DNA of 64,000 nucleotides from Notospermus geniculatus (Eukaryota; Nemertea; Pilidiophora; Heteronemertea; Lineidae), in NCBI GenBank assembly GCA_002633025.1, contig NMRB01000247.1, forward strand, positions 80,337-144,336. Direction: 5' to 3'. A program made the translations under genes and the position numbers. Of this stretch, positions 49,640-62,900 are shown one piece after another. Within the stretch, counting starts at the first letter, position 1; each line of letters begins with the position of its first letter. A model generated the notes under the pieces. It saw nothing but the letters and a program-made list of their open reading frames with translations, was not told the origin of the DNA and did not search any database.

Positions 49640-50008
49640 CACTACCAGTCATGCTTTAATGACCGTCAGTAATGCTTTAATGACAGTCAGTGATGCTTTA
49701 ATGAGTCAACAATGCTTTAAAGACAGGCAACAATGCTTTAATGACAACCAGTTTTGCTTTATCGACAGCCAATTACATGTACCGGTATGCTTTAATGACA
49801 GTCAGTAATGGCCTAATGACAGTCAGTAGTGCTCTAATGGCACTGACTGTCAGTAATGGTCTCCTGACAGTCAGTAATGCTTTAATGAGTCTGTGATGCT
49901 TTAATGACAGTCAACAATGCTCTAATGACAACTAGTTTTGCTTCAATGACAGCCTTAGTTATGCTTTAATGACAGTCAGTAATGCTTTAATGACAGTCAG
50001 TATTAAAT
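49640..50008 (+). repeat. Minisatellite, ~20-bp unit TGCTTTAATGACAGTCAGTAA
   Basis: Roughly eighteen degenerate units with consensus ATGCTTTAATGACAGTCAGT. Units vary in length and sequence (for example AATGAGTCAACA, GCTTTATCGACAGCC). Confidence 0.85.
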
Positions 50009-50216
50009 GGTAAGCAGGAACGTGTATGGACAAACTTTATTAGAAGCTGGATGTATGGAAGTAAAACCCATTCAGATAAAATTTTCAGCAGTGACAGGAA
50101 GGAAAACCTCTCCATCAACAACTTTAGCAGCAGCTACTCGAGAAACACCTGGCTAAAATAGTGAGTAAATGCAAGCAACCTAACCTTGTCTAAAAACCTC
50201 TTCACCTTGACTTAAT

Positions 50217-50336
50217 AGGGAGGTTTCGCAAGCGCCCGGTTGGGCCATACGACGATGTTTATCTATTGTTTGGGTACCCACACAATAGATAAACGTCGTC
50301 GTAGGGCCTAACCGGGCGCTTGCGAAACCTCCCTAT
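50217..50336. mobile_element. 120-bp near-perfect palindrome (MITE)
   Basis: TAGGGAGGTTTCGCAAGCGC at the left and GCGCTTGCGAAACCTCCCTA at the right. The arms pair almost to the centre at TTGTTTGGGTACCCACACAA. Confidence 0.85.
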
Positions 50337-50712
50337 TCACAGGGTTACATCTAAATTTGGCAGTTCGAAGGGTTTCGGGTAAAAGAAAAGTGACGCAACC
50401 AGAGTATTATTTGACCCAACAACAACTCCTTATCCCTTATTTTTCCATTAATGCCCTGCTACGATAGCATGCCATCTGAATAATGCAGAACAAGCCCCCC
50501 TCCATAATATCATAACACTTGACTTTTAGTTCATCCATATGCACCCCCCCCCCTCCCCATTGCTGATTACAATAAATTATAACTTTCATATAATGGATAT
50601 CCTCAGTTATAAAATGGATAAAAAACATTTAGTAGGCCTACATCCTTTGAGATATGTCCAGAGAATGTAACAGTCTTGTTAGCCTATGCACAAGATAACC
50701 TTAGGCTATATG

Positions 50713-51110
50713 CAGGGTGTCTACAGCCCGTGGAGCACCCAATTTAAGACCTTTTCACGACTTTTTAAGACCAAGTATCGGCAAAATTTAAGACCTATTT
50801 TCTTCAAAATAAAGCACCAAAACAGATCCCTGGGGGATGTCAGGCAGTAAAGGTGAAGATTTTCATTTTTTCCCATTGTTTGTTAATTTGGTATTCACTT
50901 GAATGCAGGCTGGTCCAAATAATCTAGACCTACACAAGTATCGGTAGAAAAAACACTTATAACTTTTTCCAAAATTGTCTTGAAGTCAAAATTAGGACCT
51001 TTTTAAGACCTTCTTACAAAAATTTTCAAATATACATGTAAGACTTTTTAAGGCCTTGAAAAATGGAAGTTCCAAATTTAAGTCTTTTTAAGACTTATAG
51101 ACACCCTGTA
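50713..51110. mobile_element. hAT-like MITE, CAGGGTGTCTACAG termini
   Basis: CAGGGTGTCTACAG and ATAGACACCCTG ends, with repeated TTTTTAAGACC/GGTCTTAAAAA-type subterminal words. TATATG lies on both sides. These ends are characteristic of widespread hAT elements. Confidence 0.78.
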
Positions 51111-51264
51111 TATGGCACAAGTGCTAGCAAGGACTACTCACAAATTGGCACAGAAAGTCTGTCAGCCAAATTGACCAAGAGTATTGTCCACTCAATTGAA
51201 GTGCCAGTTTACCTGAAAACCAATCCAGGTAGCTGATAATCCAGTGCAAAATGGGTGAAATAAA

Positions 51265-51965
51265 AGTCCCGTGGGATTTTTGATATGAAATTTGCCGAAT
51301 TGTCTAAATAGATAGAAAATGACTTCCTGTACATGACAAACTTTCCCGGCACTTCCAGAAATTCTTTCTTTTGACGCAAGTTACGGCCAATTGAATTTTC
51401 GGAACTGACTTTATCATTGGACCCAAGAACTGAGCTTTGTACAGGAGAATGGGACCCGATGTACAGCTAACTTTTGAACGGTTCGATTTACACCCCATAA
51501 ATGTATTACCAACAAATAGAAATACGGGGCTTCGTAATCAAATAAGCATGTTTTTAGTAGTTTTTAACTTGTTACGTAGTTGGAAACGGCGTTTTTATGT
51601 ATTTTGACCCATTTTATGTTAATTTACATAAAAAACGTCATTTCTTATTACTTAACTACAGAAAACAATTAAGAACATGCTTACATGTATCTGCTTCTTA
51701 GGCACCATGTTTCTATCTGTTGGTAATACATTTATGGGGTGCAAATCCAACCGTTCAAAAGTTAGCTGTACATCGGGTCCCATTCTCCTGTACAAAGCTC
51801 AGTTCTTGGGTCCAATGATAAAGTCAGTTCCAAAAATCAATCGGCCGTAACTTCCGTCAAAAGAATTTCCGCAAGTGCCGGGAAACTTTGTCATGTACAG
51901 GAAGCCATTCTCTATCAATCTAGATAGTTCGGCAAATTTCATACCAAAAATCCCACGGGATCCCA
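51265..51965. mobile_element. ~700-bp foldback element
   Basis: The left arm (about 51270-51500, TCCCGTGGGATTTTTGATAT to ACCCCATAAATGTATTACCAAC) is inverted at the right (about 51720-51960, GTTGGTAATACATTTATGGGG to AAAATCCCACGGGA). The centre has AAAACGTC words. Arm identity is high but not perfect. Confidence 0.85.
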
Positions 51966-53532
51966 TTTGGTCCCGGACTATGAAGTACCGCTGCATTGAC
52001 AGCAAAAAACATCACTTCATGGCTTATAATTGCAGCAATCTCATGCAACTGATATTCGCGTAAATTAGGCCTTCAATTACATAAGTTAGTATATGACACC
52101 CGAGTAATAATCATGTGATATATTAATGTATATTATATGTTATATACCGGTAGGAACATAGAAGAGAACATCTCCCCTTCAGAGATGAATAAACCAAAAG
52201 CTCAGGAACATTGATCCAGATGAAGTAGGACCGTGTCAAATTCACAATCAGCTAGAATTTGTCATCAAATGAAAGTCAACCAGTATAAAAACACCATGAT
52301 TTGACGAAGCTCAACAAAACCAGCAAACAAATGTTCTCAAGTGTTTTCTAGACATAATTTTTCTTTCACATTTCTGGTGAAGAAAAATTCTACGTGATTT
52401 TCAAAGTACATGTAAAAAATGTCACAGAGAATCAATTACGTAGAAGTAACGAACAGGTGATCTCAGATAAATATCAAGTTAATACACTTTATCCTCAAAT
52501 ATAGAAAATGTGCACACAATACTTCCAAAATTCAGTTTTCACTTATTTTCCTCTGTGTTGACATCATAAATGGTCTTTCCTCATGGGCATCGCCAAAGGA
52601 ACCCAAAATAAGGGTTTGATGATATCAGTAGTGCAGTGTGTGTACATACACCCAAAAGGCAATGATGATATCATTGATATCACTTCTGGGATCTCTTCTC
52701 GAAAGTACCTGAAGAAGATCCCGGTTGGGGTCGGAAATTTGTGAAATTCGGAGACGGCTTTGTTTTCTATTATGATGATATCACTTCAGTGCACACCAAA
52801 AGGGCATTGGTCTAATATCACGGTTTTTGGCACTGGCACTCAATGCAAATGAACATTTTTGGTAGAAAGGAGCCAATATGCAGCACGGCTGTATTTTCCC
52901 GATCTTTCGGTTTGCTATGCCTTGGAGGAATAAAGTGCAAAAACCTTGACTTAATTGACGGAGAATTGAAAAAAAAACAAACACAATATGTGATACCCAA
53001 CAATCAATTTCAGCACATAAAACTTGAGATATGTTCACACGTAACTGAGAAATTTAATACTTTGTTAAAGGTTGAAAACGTATGTAACCAATTGAAGACT
53101 TCAAAATAGGATATCAAAATTTTTTACCTGAGTGCAAGAAATTTTTTGACTAACTGACCAAGGTTTACAAGGACGAATACATGTACAAGGCTCGATTGAC
53201 GCAAAGAATTTGAAAATATATCAGACAAAACTAGTCATATTATTTGAAAACAGGTGTCTCAGTAGTGTCGTGGCCATGGATTATTTTGATCTGTCTTCAA
53301 TAGGTTAAAACACACATATTTCATCAATATCACAGCTGGTAGTTGCCTGGGTATGGCTTCCCTCTCATGGAATGTACGTGAATCGCTGGTGCTCTTCGAA
53401 CTGGGCAAAACTAACTTGACTCTCTTCAACAACAATTTCTTTGACGCTTGCATTAGAGTGGTCGGAATTCTGGGCTTCCAGTTTCTTCTTCTCTTTGGGC
53501 GGGGCTGTCTCTTGCCACCGCCCGGCTTCATG

Positions 53533-53990
53533 TCATTCCGGTTTCTTCTCATTTCTGGTGTCGACGAACGAGGCTCGCATATTTCTGCCACTTGTGATGA
53601 GCTCGCCAAAGCCCTCTTGATGTGAGAACGCATAACCAGAACGCAAAGATCTCGTGCTGCGTCGTGCAAAAGACCGCCGAAGCGTCAAATCAGCTGTTTT
53701 GGACTTCGACTTCGATATCCTCTGCCTTAACCTGACTCTATCTGACAGAGAAGGCTGCGTGTCGACCATATAGAACCGTAATGCTATGACTGGTACTAGT
53801 AAAATTATTACTGTTAATAGCATAGTGAACCAGAATGTTGCTGTTGACATGACATTACGTGCTGCCCCAACATACGCGTACGCCCACATTGGTCGGTGTA
53901 CAGGACGAATGTGAATGCAAAGTAGAAAACAATGCTTCCCCATATCACAAAGTGGTTGAATCCTGTCCAGTATATGGTGTCTAAGGCACA
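53533..53990 (-). CDS. ATP8B: ATP8B terminal exon with a frameshift
   Basis: Acceptor tgattttcag. The first frame encodes [20 protein letters not shown] and a TFVLYTD end. At 53887-53892 the homologous sequence moves to another frame: [20 protein letters not shown], then [39 protein letters not shown] and a stop at 53533. One missing base would explain it. The basic tail ([14 protein letters not shown]) matches ATP8B2/4. Confidence 0.88.
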
Positions 53991-56900
53991 CTGAAAATCA
54001 AAGTAGAAAGAAGGTTACTTACGTAACTATTGATATCCAACAGAATTGTGGCACTGCCGGCAGTAATTGGTGATTTTGATTTCTACATTAGAGGTGATGG
54101 GGATTTTTGTCAAAAAGTGGGCGTGGTCTTCTAGGCGGCTCACGGCAGGGCGGCATGGGCTCTATTGGGTTAAAGCCCTGGATTTTCAAACAGGGTGGGA
54201 GTGAAATTCAAACAGGGTGGTGTACCGGTATTTTTTATAGAAAATGCATTGCGAGTTATATTTTCAAACAGGGTGGTAAACATTTAAACAGGGTGGTAAA
54301 ATGACCTCTGAATTTTGAACAGGGTGGTACCGCCCTGTTTAAAACGCCTGGCTAGAACACTGTGTACAATAGAAATTCTGCCAAGGTATGGCCAACTTTT
54401 GGAACCTCATCTGAGGGGTGTCTATGTAATATTGTGAAAAATTCTCCTTCCAATTCTGTGCACAGTAGGCACCAATAATTTCCAGTCTCTATCATTCACC
54501 CAAATGCAGCCTAATCTTGAAGTAAAAACTGAACCGTCTTCAAATGGTTGCAGTGCCTATGAGATAAACCAACATTAAAACCGACTTACTCGCAGCGTGA
54601 CTACAATAATCAGGATACTCGCTACAGTGACTCCGAACGACTGACGGTCAGCCACGTCTAATCCATCGGGGCGGATCTGATCGTGAAGGGCTCCGTAGGG
54701 GATGAAGAAGAGCACGAAGGAGGTGAGCATTCCTTCACAAACACTCCATGCAAACACCTTCTTGTTGAATAGAATGTTCATTCGCCCTGGTAGATACAGC
54801 TTGGGATAACGGGTTGAGTAGTCATCGTTGACGTCCTAGAGAAGGCAAAAATTCTGACATCATGCTTTCGTACCAATCAGGGGTAGCCGTATAGAAACTC
54901 TGCTAGTGCTTCGACAGCCTGTCGGGGTTAAAATGCATGGAAAAATGTACAGCACTATCGGCAGATGGGCTCCTCTAGCGCTAGCGAAGTTTCTATGCGG
55001 CCACCCCTGGTCTTTACAAGTCTACAATTCCAAACAAGCTTGAGTGATACAATGCTGACATACATGTATCAAGACAGCATCAAAAGCAAGTGCATGTATA
55101 GTCTAACCCAATCTAGCCGTGGAGCAATGGAATGCGGAAGTAATGAACCTGAATGTGGTGGTTGACCACACAGTTTTAATCACTACATTCACTTGTGAGA
55201 TTGTGAACAGCCTATTGGCTCCTTGTACATAAATGTGCACCGATTGACGCCAGTCATGGAGACTGCTTCGCAGATTATTAAAATCGCAAATACATGTCGC
55301 ATTTCCATCTTCTGCATTCCATTGCTCCACGGCTAGATTGGGTTAGACTTCATGCCCGGTGGGAGACAAACTACAGACCTACAAATTGGGTTTCAGTGAA
55401 GGTTAATCCAGACATGTTAAAAATCTTGATCAATCACTGCACTTTTTCCATTTTTAGCTCACCGTGGTGAGCTTATACAATGGTTGTGCGTCCGTCGTCC
55501 GTCGTCGTCCGTCGTCGTCCGTCGTCCGTCGTCGTGTTCCGTTAGCAGGGCACGTTTCGTAACCGCCAGAGCTATTGATCTGAAACTTGGTACATATATA
55601 CCCCTAGGTCAGATGACCCATGACACCAAGTTTCGGTCCGATTCGACTCTTAGCTTGGCCACCAGGTGGCGGAAACCGAAAACACAAAAAGTGCAATAAC
55701 TCCTGAACTAATGACTAGATCTTCTCCAAATTTTTATCATAGGTGTATGTAATAAGGATACATAACATATATAACGGGTTTTTGATTTGACCTACTTTTC
55801 AAGGTCACAGAGGTCAAAGTTCGACAAAAGTGACGAACCTGCCACAGTTTGTCATTATTTCANGCTCAAATTTGATATTTACATCCCTCTAGATGACCTT
55901 TCCATGCATGTCGAATTTCGGACTGATTTGACTTCCAAGATGGCCACCAGGTGGCGTAACCCAAAAATCATCAAAGTGCTGTAACTCAGGAACGACTTAA
56001 CCCAAAGTGCTCCATTTTGCTATGTGGCCCCCTGCAGATGACCTTTATGTGCATGTTAAGTTTCGGCCTGATTGGACATCCAATATGGCCGCCAGGTGGC
56101 GTAACCCGAAAATCATCAAAGTGCTGTAACTCAGGGACGACTTGACCCAAAGCGCTCCAATGTGCTATGTGGCCCTCTGCAGATGACCTTTATGTGCATG
56201 TGAAGTTCTGGCCCAATCGGACATCCAATATGGCCGCCAGGTGGCGTAAATCGAAAATCGTCAAAGTGCTGTAACTCAGGAACGACGTGACCCAAAGTGC
56301 ACCTACTCGGGAATGACTTTACCCAGATTGCTCATCCCTCTGTCATGAGACTGTTATGTCCAACACGGTGAGCACATGGTCCATGGACCATTTCATTCAG
56401 TTTGGATTTACAGTTCACAACTTGAACTGTCCATCAAATAGTACTATATCGCATGAGAAATATCTCAATTTTGACTTGTTTTCTACTTGTGTTATACAAC
56501 TACAAGGAAGAACACATTACAAAATTACATTAAACGAGAACCCATTCAGGAAATTATGGTAATGTAAACATGAAGATGATACATTCCACTCTGCACATGC
56601 ATGCAGATATGCCAGTGCATTCAAAAAATACTTTTATTAGTACATCCAAACAACATGTACAACCTACAACTAGATGGACGTACAGCAGAATATCCTAGCA
56701 GACATATAGGTCAAGAAACACAGAAGTCACTCGTAACACAGGTGATATCTTTCTTTACTTCTTGCAATTTTGTTAAAGAATGTTAAACTTTGTAAAATGT
56801 CTTCGAGGATGTTTTCTTTTTTGGGAAATGCACTCTTATTTTAGGTAAAATGAACAGACGGATATCTGCAGAACACTCTGAGAATCATGCATGAATAGTT

Positions 56901-59900
56901 TTTAAATCATGTTCTGTCAAGGTCCACTTTGTTCAGAATGTCCCAACCCAATATTTACCAGATCAGAATGTTCTGCCATCTGGTGGCCTTTTATTTTACA
57001 AACCCGGTCAATCCCAGGTGTGGGATTAGTGAATGAATTTGGTAGCACAGGCTATTTCCAATGAACCCTGAGGGCCACTGGAAAGGGTCTATGGACCTGG
57101 CTATGACGACTGTGGCAGCAAAAGGACTTCAAATGTTGAACTGATCCCACTACTCCCCAAAGGAAATTAACCGCGGCTTAAATTAGTCATCACCTTGGAA
57201 ACAAAATCACAATCCAGGGGCGGATCAACAATTTCGGAAAAGAGGAGCGGGGGCACTGTGCTAGAAACATTGAAATCTGCAGTGAATTTGCTCCAAATTT
57301 CAGAATTTCACAGTCGATTTTACTGATTTGTCGGCCAAAGGGGGGGGGGGGCGTGTGCTGGGTGCACCCCCCTTGGATCCACACCTGCAATCTGATTCTA
57401 CGTATATCCTACCTGCTCAAACACGCCCATCATTAGGACCGGCAACGACGTGTAGAAGACATTATAACAAGTAATGAAGAACTGGTCATATAGAGCCTGC
57501 AAACAGAAGTCATACTCGTACAAGCGCATGCGAAGAAATCAGGCAAATCACTCAGGGACAGAGACATCTCACGTTTCATGCAGAGGGAGGGCGCCTGAAG
57601 ACAGTGGAGGGGTTCATGGGTCAGAGCCACAATGGTAGTTATCACAACGTTTTTATCTACGGACTCCTCCTCTACAGACATGACAAAGCATTGTTGCAGT
57701 AAAGAAACTGAAACATTTTGAAGCCCCTTTTTCGAAAATAACAACATCTGACCCCACTCCAACCACCTCCATTGTCATCAGACTCTGTTAGTTCACTCTA
57801 GACACAAGCTGAAATGCAATAGAGATTCTCTTTATTACTATTGACATCACCATGACGACATAACATGCAAAAAGCCAAACAGAAGAACAGCCATGCATTG
57901 AGTGTTGGTCTCATCTTGAGCTGCGGTCATCACAAGGAATCTCTTAAACTTTTCCTATCTAGTTAGCCCGCAAATAATGAACCAGTTCATTACAGTCTGG
58001 TGCACACCATTTTATTCAGTGCTATTTCACTGCACACCATTTTATTCAGTGCTGTTTCACTGCACGCCATTTTATTCAGTGCTGTTTCACTGCACACCAT
58101 TTTATTCAGTGCTATTTCACTGCACACCATTTTATTCAGTGTTATTTCATTTTTCTCAGCACAACAGTTTCCTCAGTGCTTTTTCTTTGTGCACCGTTTC
58201 AATGCAATTTTACTGCACACCACTTTATTCAGAAAATTTGACTTGGCACAAGTTTGTTCTTACAGCAGACGATCAGACCACAACAACATCCCAACGATGG
58301 ATACATACAATGCAAAGAGATGAAATGATTCTGTAAATAAGAATATTTCTCTTCAAAACCTCCTCAGAAAACTACTGTGGGAGAAGAAAATATTCAGACT
58401 TACAGTATACACTCATACACTTGACATATAATCTAAAATTTCTAGAAATCACTTCTAAGATTTCTAAAAAGAGACATAGAGCTGAAAACAAAACGAGCAG
58501 GAGAAGTTTCTATGACATGCAAATTTTATCATATGATCCCAATAGATGCACCGAGAGCCTGCTCAGCGTTCACAGAACAACTTTTTGCTGTCTCTTTAGA
58601 AACATTATTTCAAGAGTGTGAATCCAATCAGGGCATAAAAGCTGGGTGATAAGTAATGTAAGAGGAAACTTCAAACTGGAGCTCTCGAGAAACCTACAAC
58701 TGGAGCCCAAGGCCCACCCATATTCATAAAACCTTGCTAGGCTTAAGCAGGCGGCACACCAGTGTAATCTTGCCCCTCCAACTATGTAGATTTTTTGCAG
58801 CTAGCAACCAACTAAGCTCGCATGGTTCAAGCCCATGTCACACTGTCCCGAAGTTGACACCCGATGGCCATACGAATTATGGAAACTTTTGGAAATCTTA
58901 CTGATAAATGCCAGCCTGAAGAAGACCCCGGTTGGGGTCGAAAATTTGCAAGATTGTGGAAGTTGACTTTGGGGCCATCTTCACGCGAAATTCAAAATTC
59001 CATATTCGTGTGGCCATCGGTTGTCTAATTTCGGGACAGTGTGACACGGGCTTTATGAATATTGGCCCTGGAGATTACCCCTCTCCACCGCATAAAACAC
59101 TGAAACGGCTGGGGATTGTACATGTGACCTCATTGCTGGCAGTCACGGATGTTCGTACAGCGATGCCTCAACAACCTTTCTTCTCTGCAATGTCAAACTA
59201 TGGGAAGTGTGAATCTATAGGATCATTGATTTTCTTGCATGTCATCCTATATGCAGCAAACAAAACCTGGGGACGTATCACGGCATGCTAGGCGGCATTC
59301 TGCAGGTGGGACTAACCACCGACATACCTGCTCAAAGAAACCCAAAGCTAATATAGGCAGTGATGTGAAGAAGAGGTTATAACAGGAGATGAAGAACGGG
59401 TCGAGCAGAGTCTGAAAAAGAAGGGGTGGAAATGCTTGAGTGAATTTCTGTAGCGTAAAGCCCAACCGGTAAAGGGCCACAGTATTCCTTCCCTATCATG
59501 CGCTAAACATACCCGCAATAAGGGAGACCTCTACTGACAATAGGGAATTTTGGCAAGGCTCTTAGGCTCTGTATCGTCGATCTGTATGACGTATGACTTT
59601 AGGTAATAGAAAATGCATTAGCTCGATACGTCATACGTGACACGGATCGACGATACGGAGCCTTGCCAAAAGTCCGTAATGTTGTTGAACTACTGCTTAT
59701 CACCCTTGCCCCATGTAGAGTGACTCTCACGTATGCATTGTGAATTGCAATCTTACATTCTCCAACACTGGGGCGAAAGGCAGAACTATGGTATTGGAGA
59801 ATGATGCAGTCACCGCCGATGGCGCGGCTGACGACCTAACGTGGAAATACCGTGGCCCTTTAATGAGCAGCAAGTAAAATGCAAATATTTGCTTTGAAGC

Positions 59901-62900
59901 AGGTTTACAGAATGGGGATCATCATGGCTACTCTTTGGTGTAAGGACAGCATCAACAAATGCACTTCTTTGAAGAAATGGAATAGTTCTGTTTGATTCCT
60001 TTATTGTGGATGGCCATTCAAATCTGGTCAGCTCCTCTGTCTCTTAGTCTTAAAAGTAGTGGAAATGATTAAGTGATTTGGAAAATTTTATGATTAGGGC
60101 CTAAATGTGAATATAAGTGGCCTGTGCAGGGCACATTGTAGTGACATGTATTTACATGTACAAAGAAATATAGGGACGCTTCATAAGAACAGGGGGTGCA
60201 GGGGTTAAAATGTATGAGGGTCATCCAGGCTCCTGCAAATCAAGAATGTAGAGGAAAAGATCACATGAAAACATGGAAATTTTAAGTGCCTAGGGGCACC
60301 AACACTTTAGAAGAGCTGATCGACATGTAATGCAGTTTTCCGCTGTCAATGAAAGGAAATCGTAACTGTTCTGGATGTACTTTCATGCTTTTGTTGCTGT
60401 TAATAGGTGATAAGGCATCTTTCAGTGCATCAAATTCAATATCCACCTCTCAGACCAGCTCGGCCAGTTTCCCAACTCATGTTACCGGTACTTAATCATC
60501 GACAGGTAAAGTGGCTTCTTCAGGAACAAGTCATGAGAGGGACCGTGTATGAAGAACTCCAAACTTATTGGTATAGCCATGAAAATCTAAGCTAGATGTT
60601 TCAGAAAAGGATGTTATAAAATTAGCTATGTTCTTACCTGAGCAGAAAAACCACAGAAAAACGCAAACCAGAAGTGGCAAAGTGTGAAGGAGAAATTCTT
60701 GTAGAAAAAATACTTGAGGAATTTGCACATTCTGAGGTAGGACCACCTTCCATGGACTAAGAGTAGACGTTCAAGGTAACGGAACTGAGCAAGTGAGAAG
60801 TCACTGGCAAGCACTGCTTGCATACCCTCCTGACCGCTGATACCAACTCCAATGTGAGCAGCTGGAAAGAAAGAAGAAACATGAAAGTGGGGAGAACATG
60901 TTTTCTGCAAATGTCTTTGGAGAGCATCATACCGGACATTTTTAAATAACCACCCTGATGACATTAACAATTTCATCTTCACTTAACTTACTTTTGATCA
61001 TACTGACGTCATTTGCGCCATCTCCAATGGCAAGAGTGACAGACTTTTTATGTTCCTTGACGAGGTCAACAACCAGTGCCTTCTGGAGGGGGGTCACCCG
61101 ACAACATATCACAGCTTTACACATGGAAGCTACCTCCAAGAACAATAGCTCCATCTTAGCATCTAGGGCGTGGACCTAAAACAGGGGAAAAAATGTAAAA
61201 TGTAATTCAATCTTGTAACCCAATCCACATAATAAGGATGTTCTCAGAAATCATCAAGGACCAATTATTCATACTCCCTCGCTGATGACCAGTATCAGAA
61301 AGGAAACTGTTTTTTGATATCTCCCCACCCTGGTTCCAAACAAAATATACTGGTCAATGAGAAAGTGTCATCCATTGATGGCAACTGCAACTAGAATTGT
61401 AAATTCACTGAATTGCGAATTTGATGACCTCCACACCGACACAGATGTGAACTTCGCCATCATAACATGCTGAAATTATCCAGGCCGACCCGTCAGAAAC
61501 TGACGTGAACACATGCACGCCGCCATGCATGCCATGCTGACCTGAATCACAGCGTGTAATTATAATTTTGATCGCTGATTGGCCAGACGGCTGACATAGA
61601 AATTATACAATTTCTGGAATGTGCGTAGTGTGCATGACGTCACAGCGGATCTGTGAAAATTTATGCGACGACGTCAGCGAAAACGGATTCGTGTCCGCCA
61701 GTGCTCGGGGTGACGTCATGGATTGTTGACTGCGCCAGGAGCACGGCGAGCGGGCAAATTTCATCAAAAATCACCCCAAACTCGGTTAATATTGCAAATA
61801 AGTTAAATTCCAGCCTTTCATCGATGGAGACATTTATATTTAAGATTCTGTGAAAGTTTGAGCTTATTCTGTTGAGTAGTTTTTATAAAACCGCACTCGT
61901 AAATGATTGACGAGATCCATAGAAGAAACCCAGCGAAACTAATATGTCCTCCTCACCCAAGAGGTGTGGAGGCCATAAATATCTCGTCACCGTCAGCTGC
62001 ACAATTATCGCCAGCAGTGCCGTTTTCCACATCAGCGGCGTGTTTGCTGTAAACCTCTAAAACTAGCAAACTTGAGCAAAACATACCAAGCTATGGCCAT
62101 TGATGACAAGTGCAAACACCCCGTCACCATCCTCTACACACGGATCGCCAGCAGTGCCATTTTCCACAGTTGGGTGGAGTGGGTTCTTGCTGCCAGTTTG
62201 GAAGGATACATCGTAACTTGGACAGTTGGGATTAATGGATTTCTTGATCAAGTCCCTCGCGCAGGTCCTGTTTCGAGTCCTTCCTAGGGCCTACCACTCC
62301 ACCAACTTTCATGACCCTCGGCCTTGCGGTTGCGAAACGTGCCAGTTTAACGGACTACAGACACACAGACAGACAGACAGACAGACAGACGGACGCCACT
62401 CAGTATACATATGAATAGCTCCGCTGACCTTCGGTCAGCTGAGCTAAAAACATTAACAACCTCTTCATTTGTGACCCATCGCCACAAAACGAGTACCGGT
62501 ACTAAGTCGCTCTGAAGTTGGCAGGTTGAGACCAGTGTTCTCCAGGGCCCATATCAGCTTGCTGGCGTTGTTGGTTGCTAGTTGTGTACACTGGCCTGTA
62601 CAAACTGGGCACTTCAGCAAGCAACTAAGCCTAGCAAGGTTTAATGAATATGGGCCCAGGGTCCGGTTGTTCCAAAGTGATGTTATCTCTATCTTGGCAT
62701 TAGCGCTAAAGGGTTTACCCAAAGGAGATAACACCAAAACAGCACTAACGCCACATTACAGATAACGGTACTTTCGAACAACCCAGCCCAGGAGTCTAGA
62801 TTTTAGCCAACTTAGTGCCACGATGATGTCAATTTGGAACTTGGAACCTACTGTCGGCTATAATTAACTTATCACATTCTTTAGTTCTCATGACAGTTAA

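Larger units (their letters stand above)
46834..53532. other. Repeat-rich intergenic region, no gene recognised
   Basis: Individual repeats are listed separately. Between them I see no exon on either strand with both splice signals and a recognisable family. The longest open frames overlap foldbacks or low-complexity sequence. Confidence 0.5.

Noticed and set aside
49640-50008. Regular repeats resembling a CRISPR array
   Set aside because: Eukaryotic context, no conserved repeat/unique-spacer pattern, units abut and drift.
53259-53669. 136-codon minus-strand frame rich in Arg and Lys
   Set aside because: Alternate frame of the ATP8B terminal exon and its 3'UTR; the conserved tail is in the other frame.
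57977-58336. 119-codon frames with [10 protein letters not shown] repeats
   Set aside because: They come from a 30-bp tandem repeat whose length is a multiple of three; open in two frames, no splice or family evidence.
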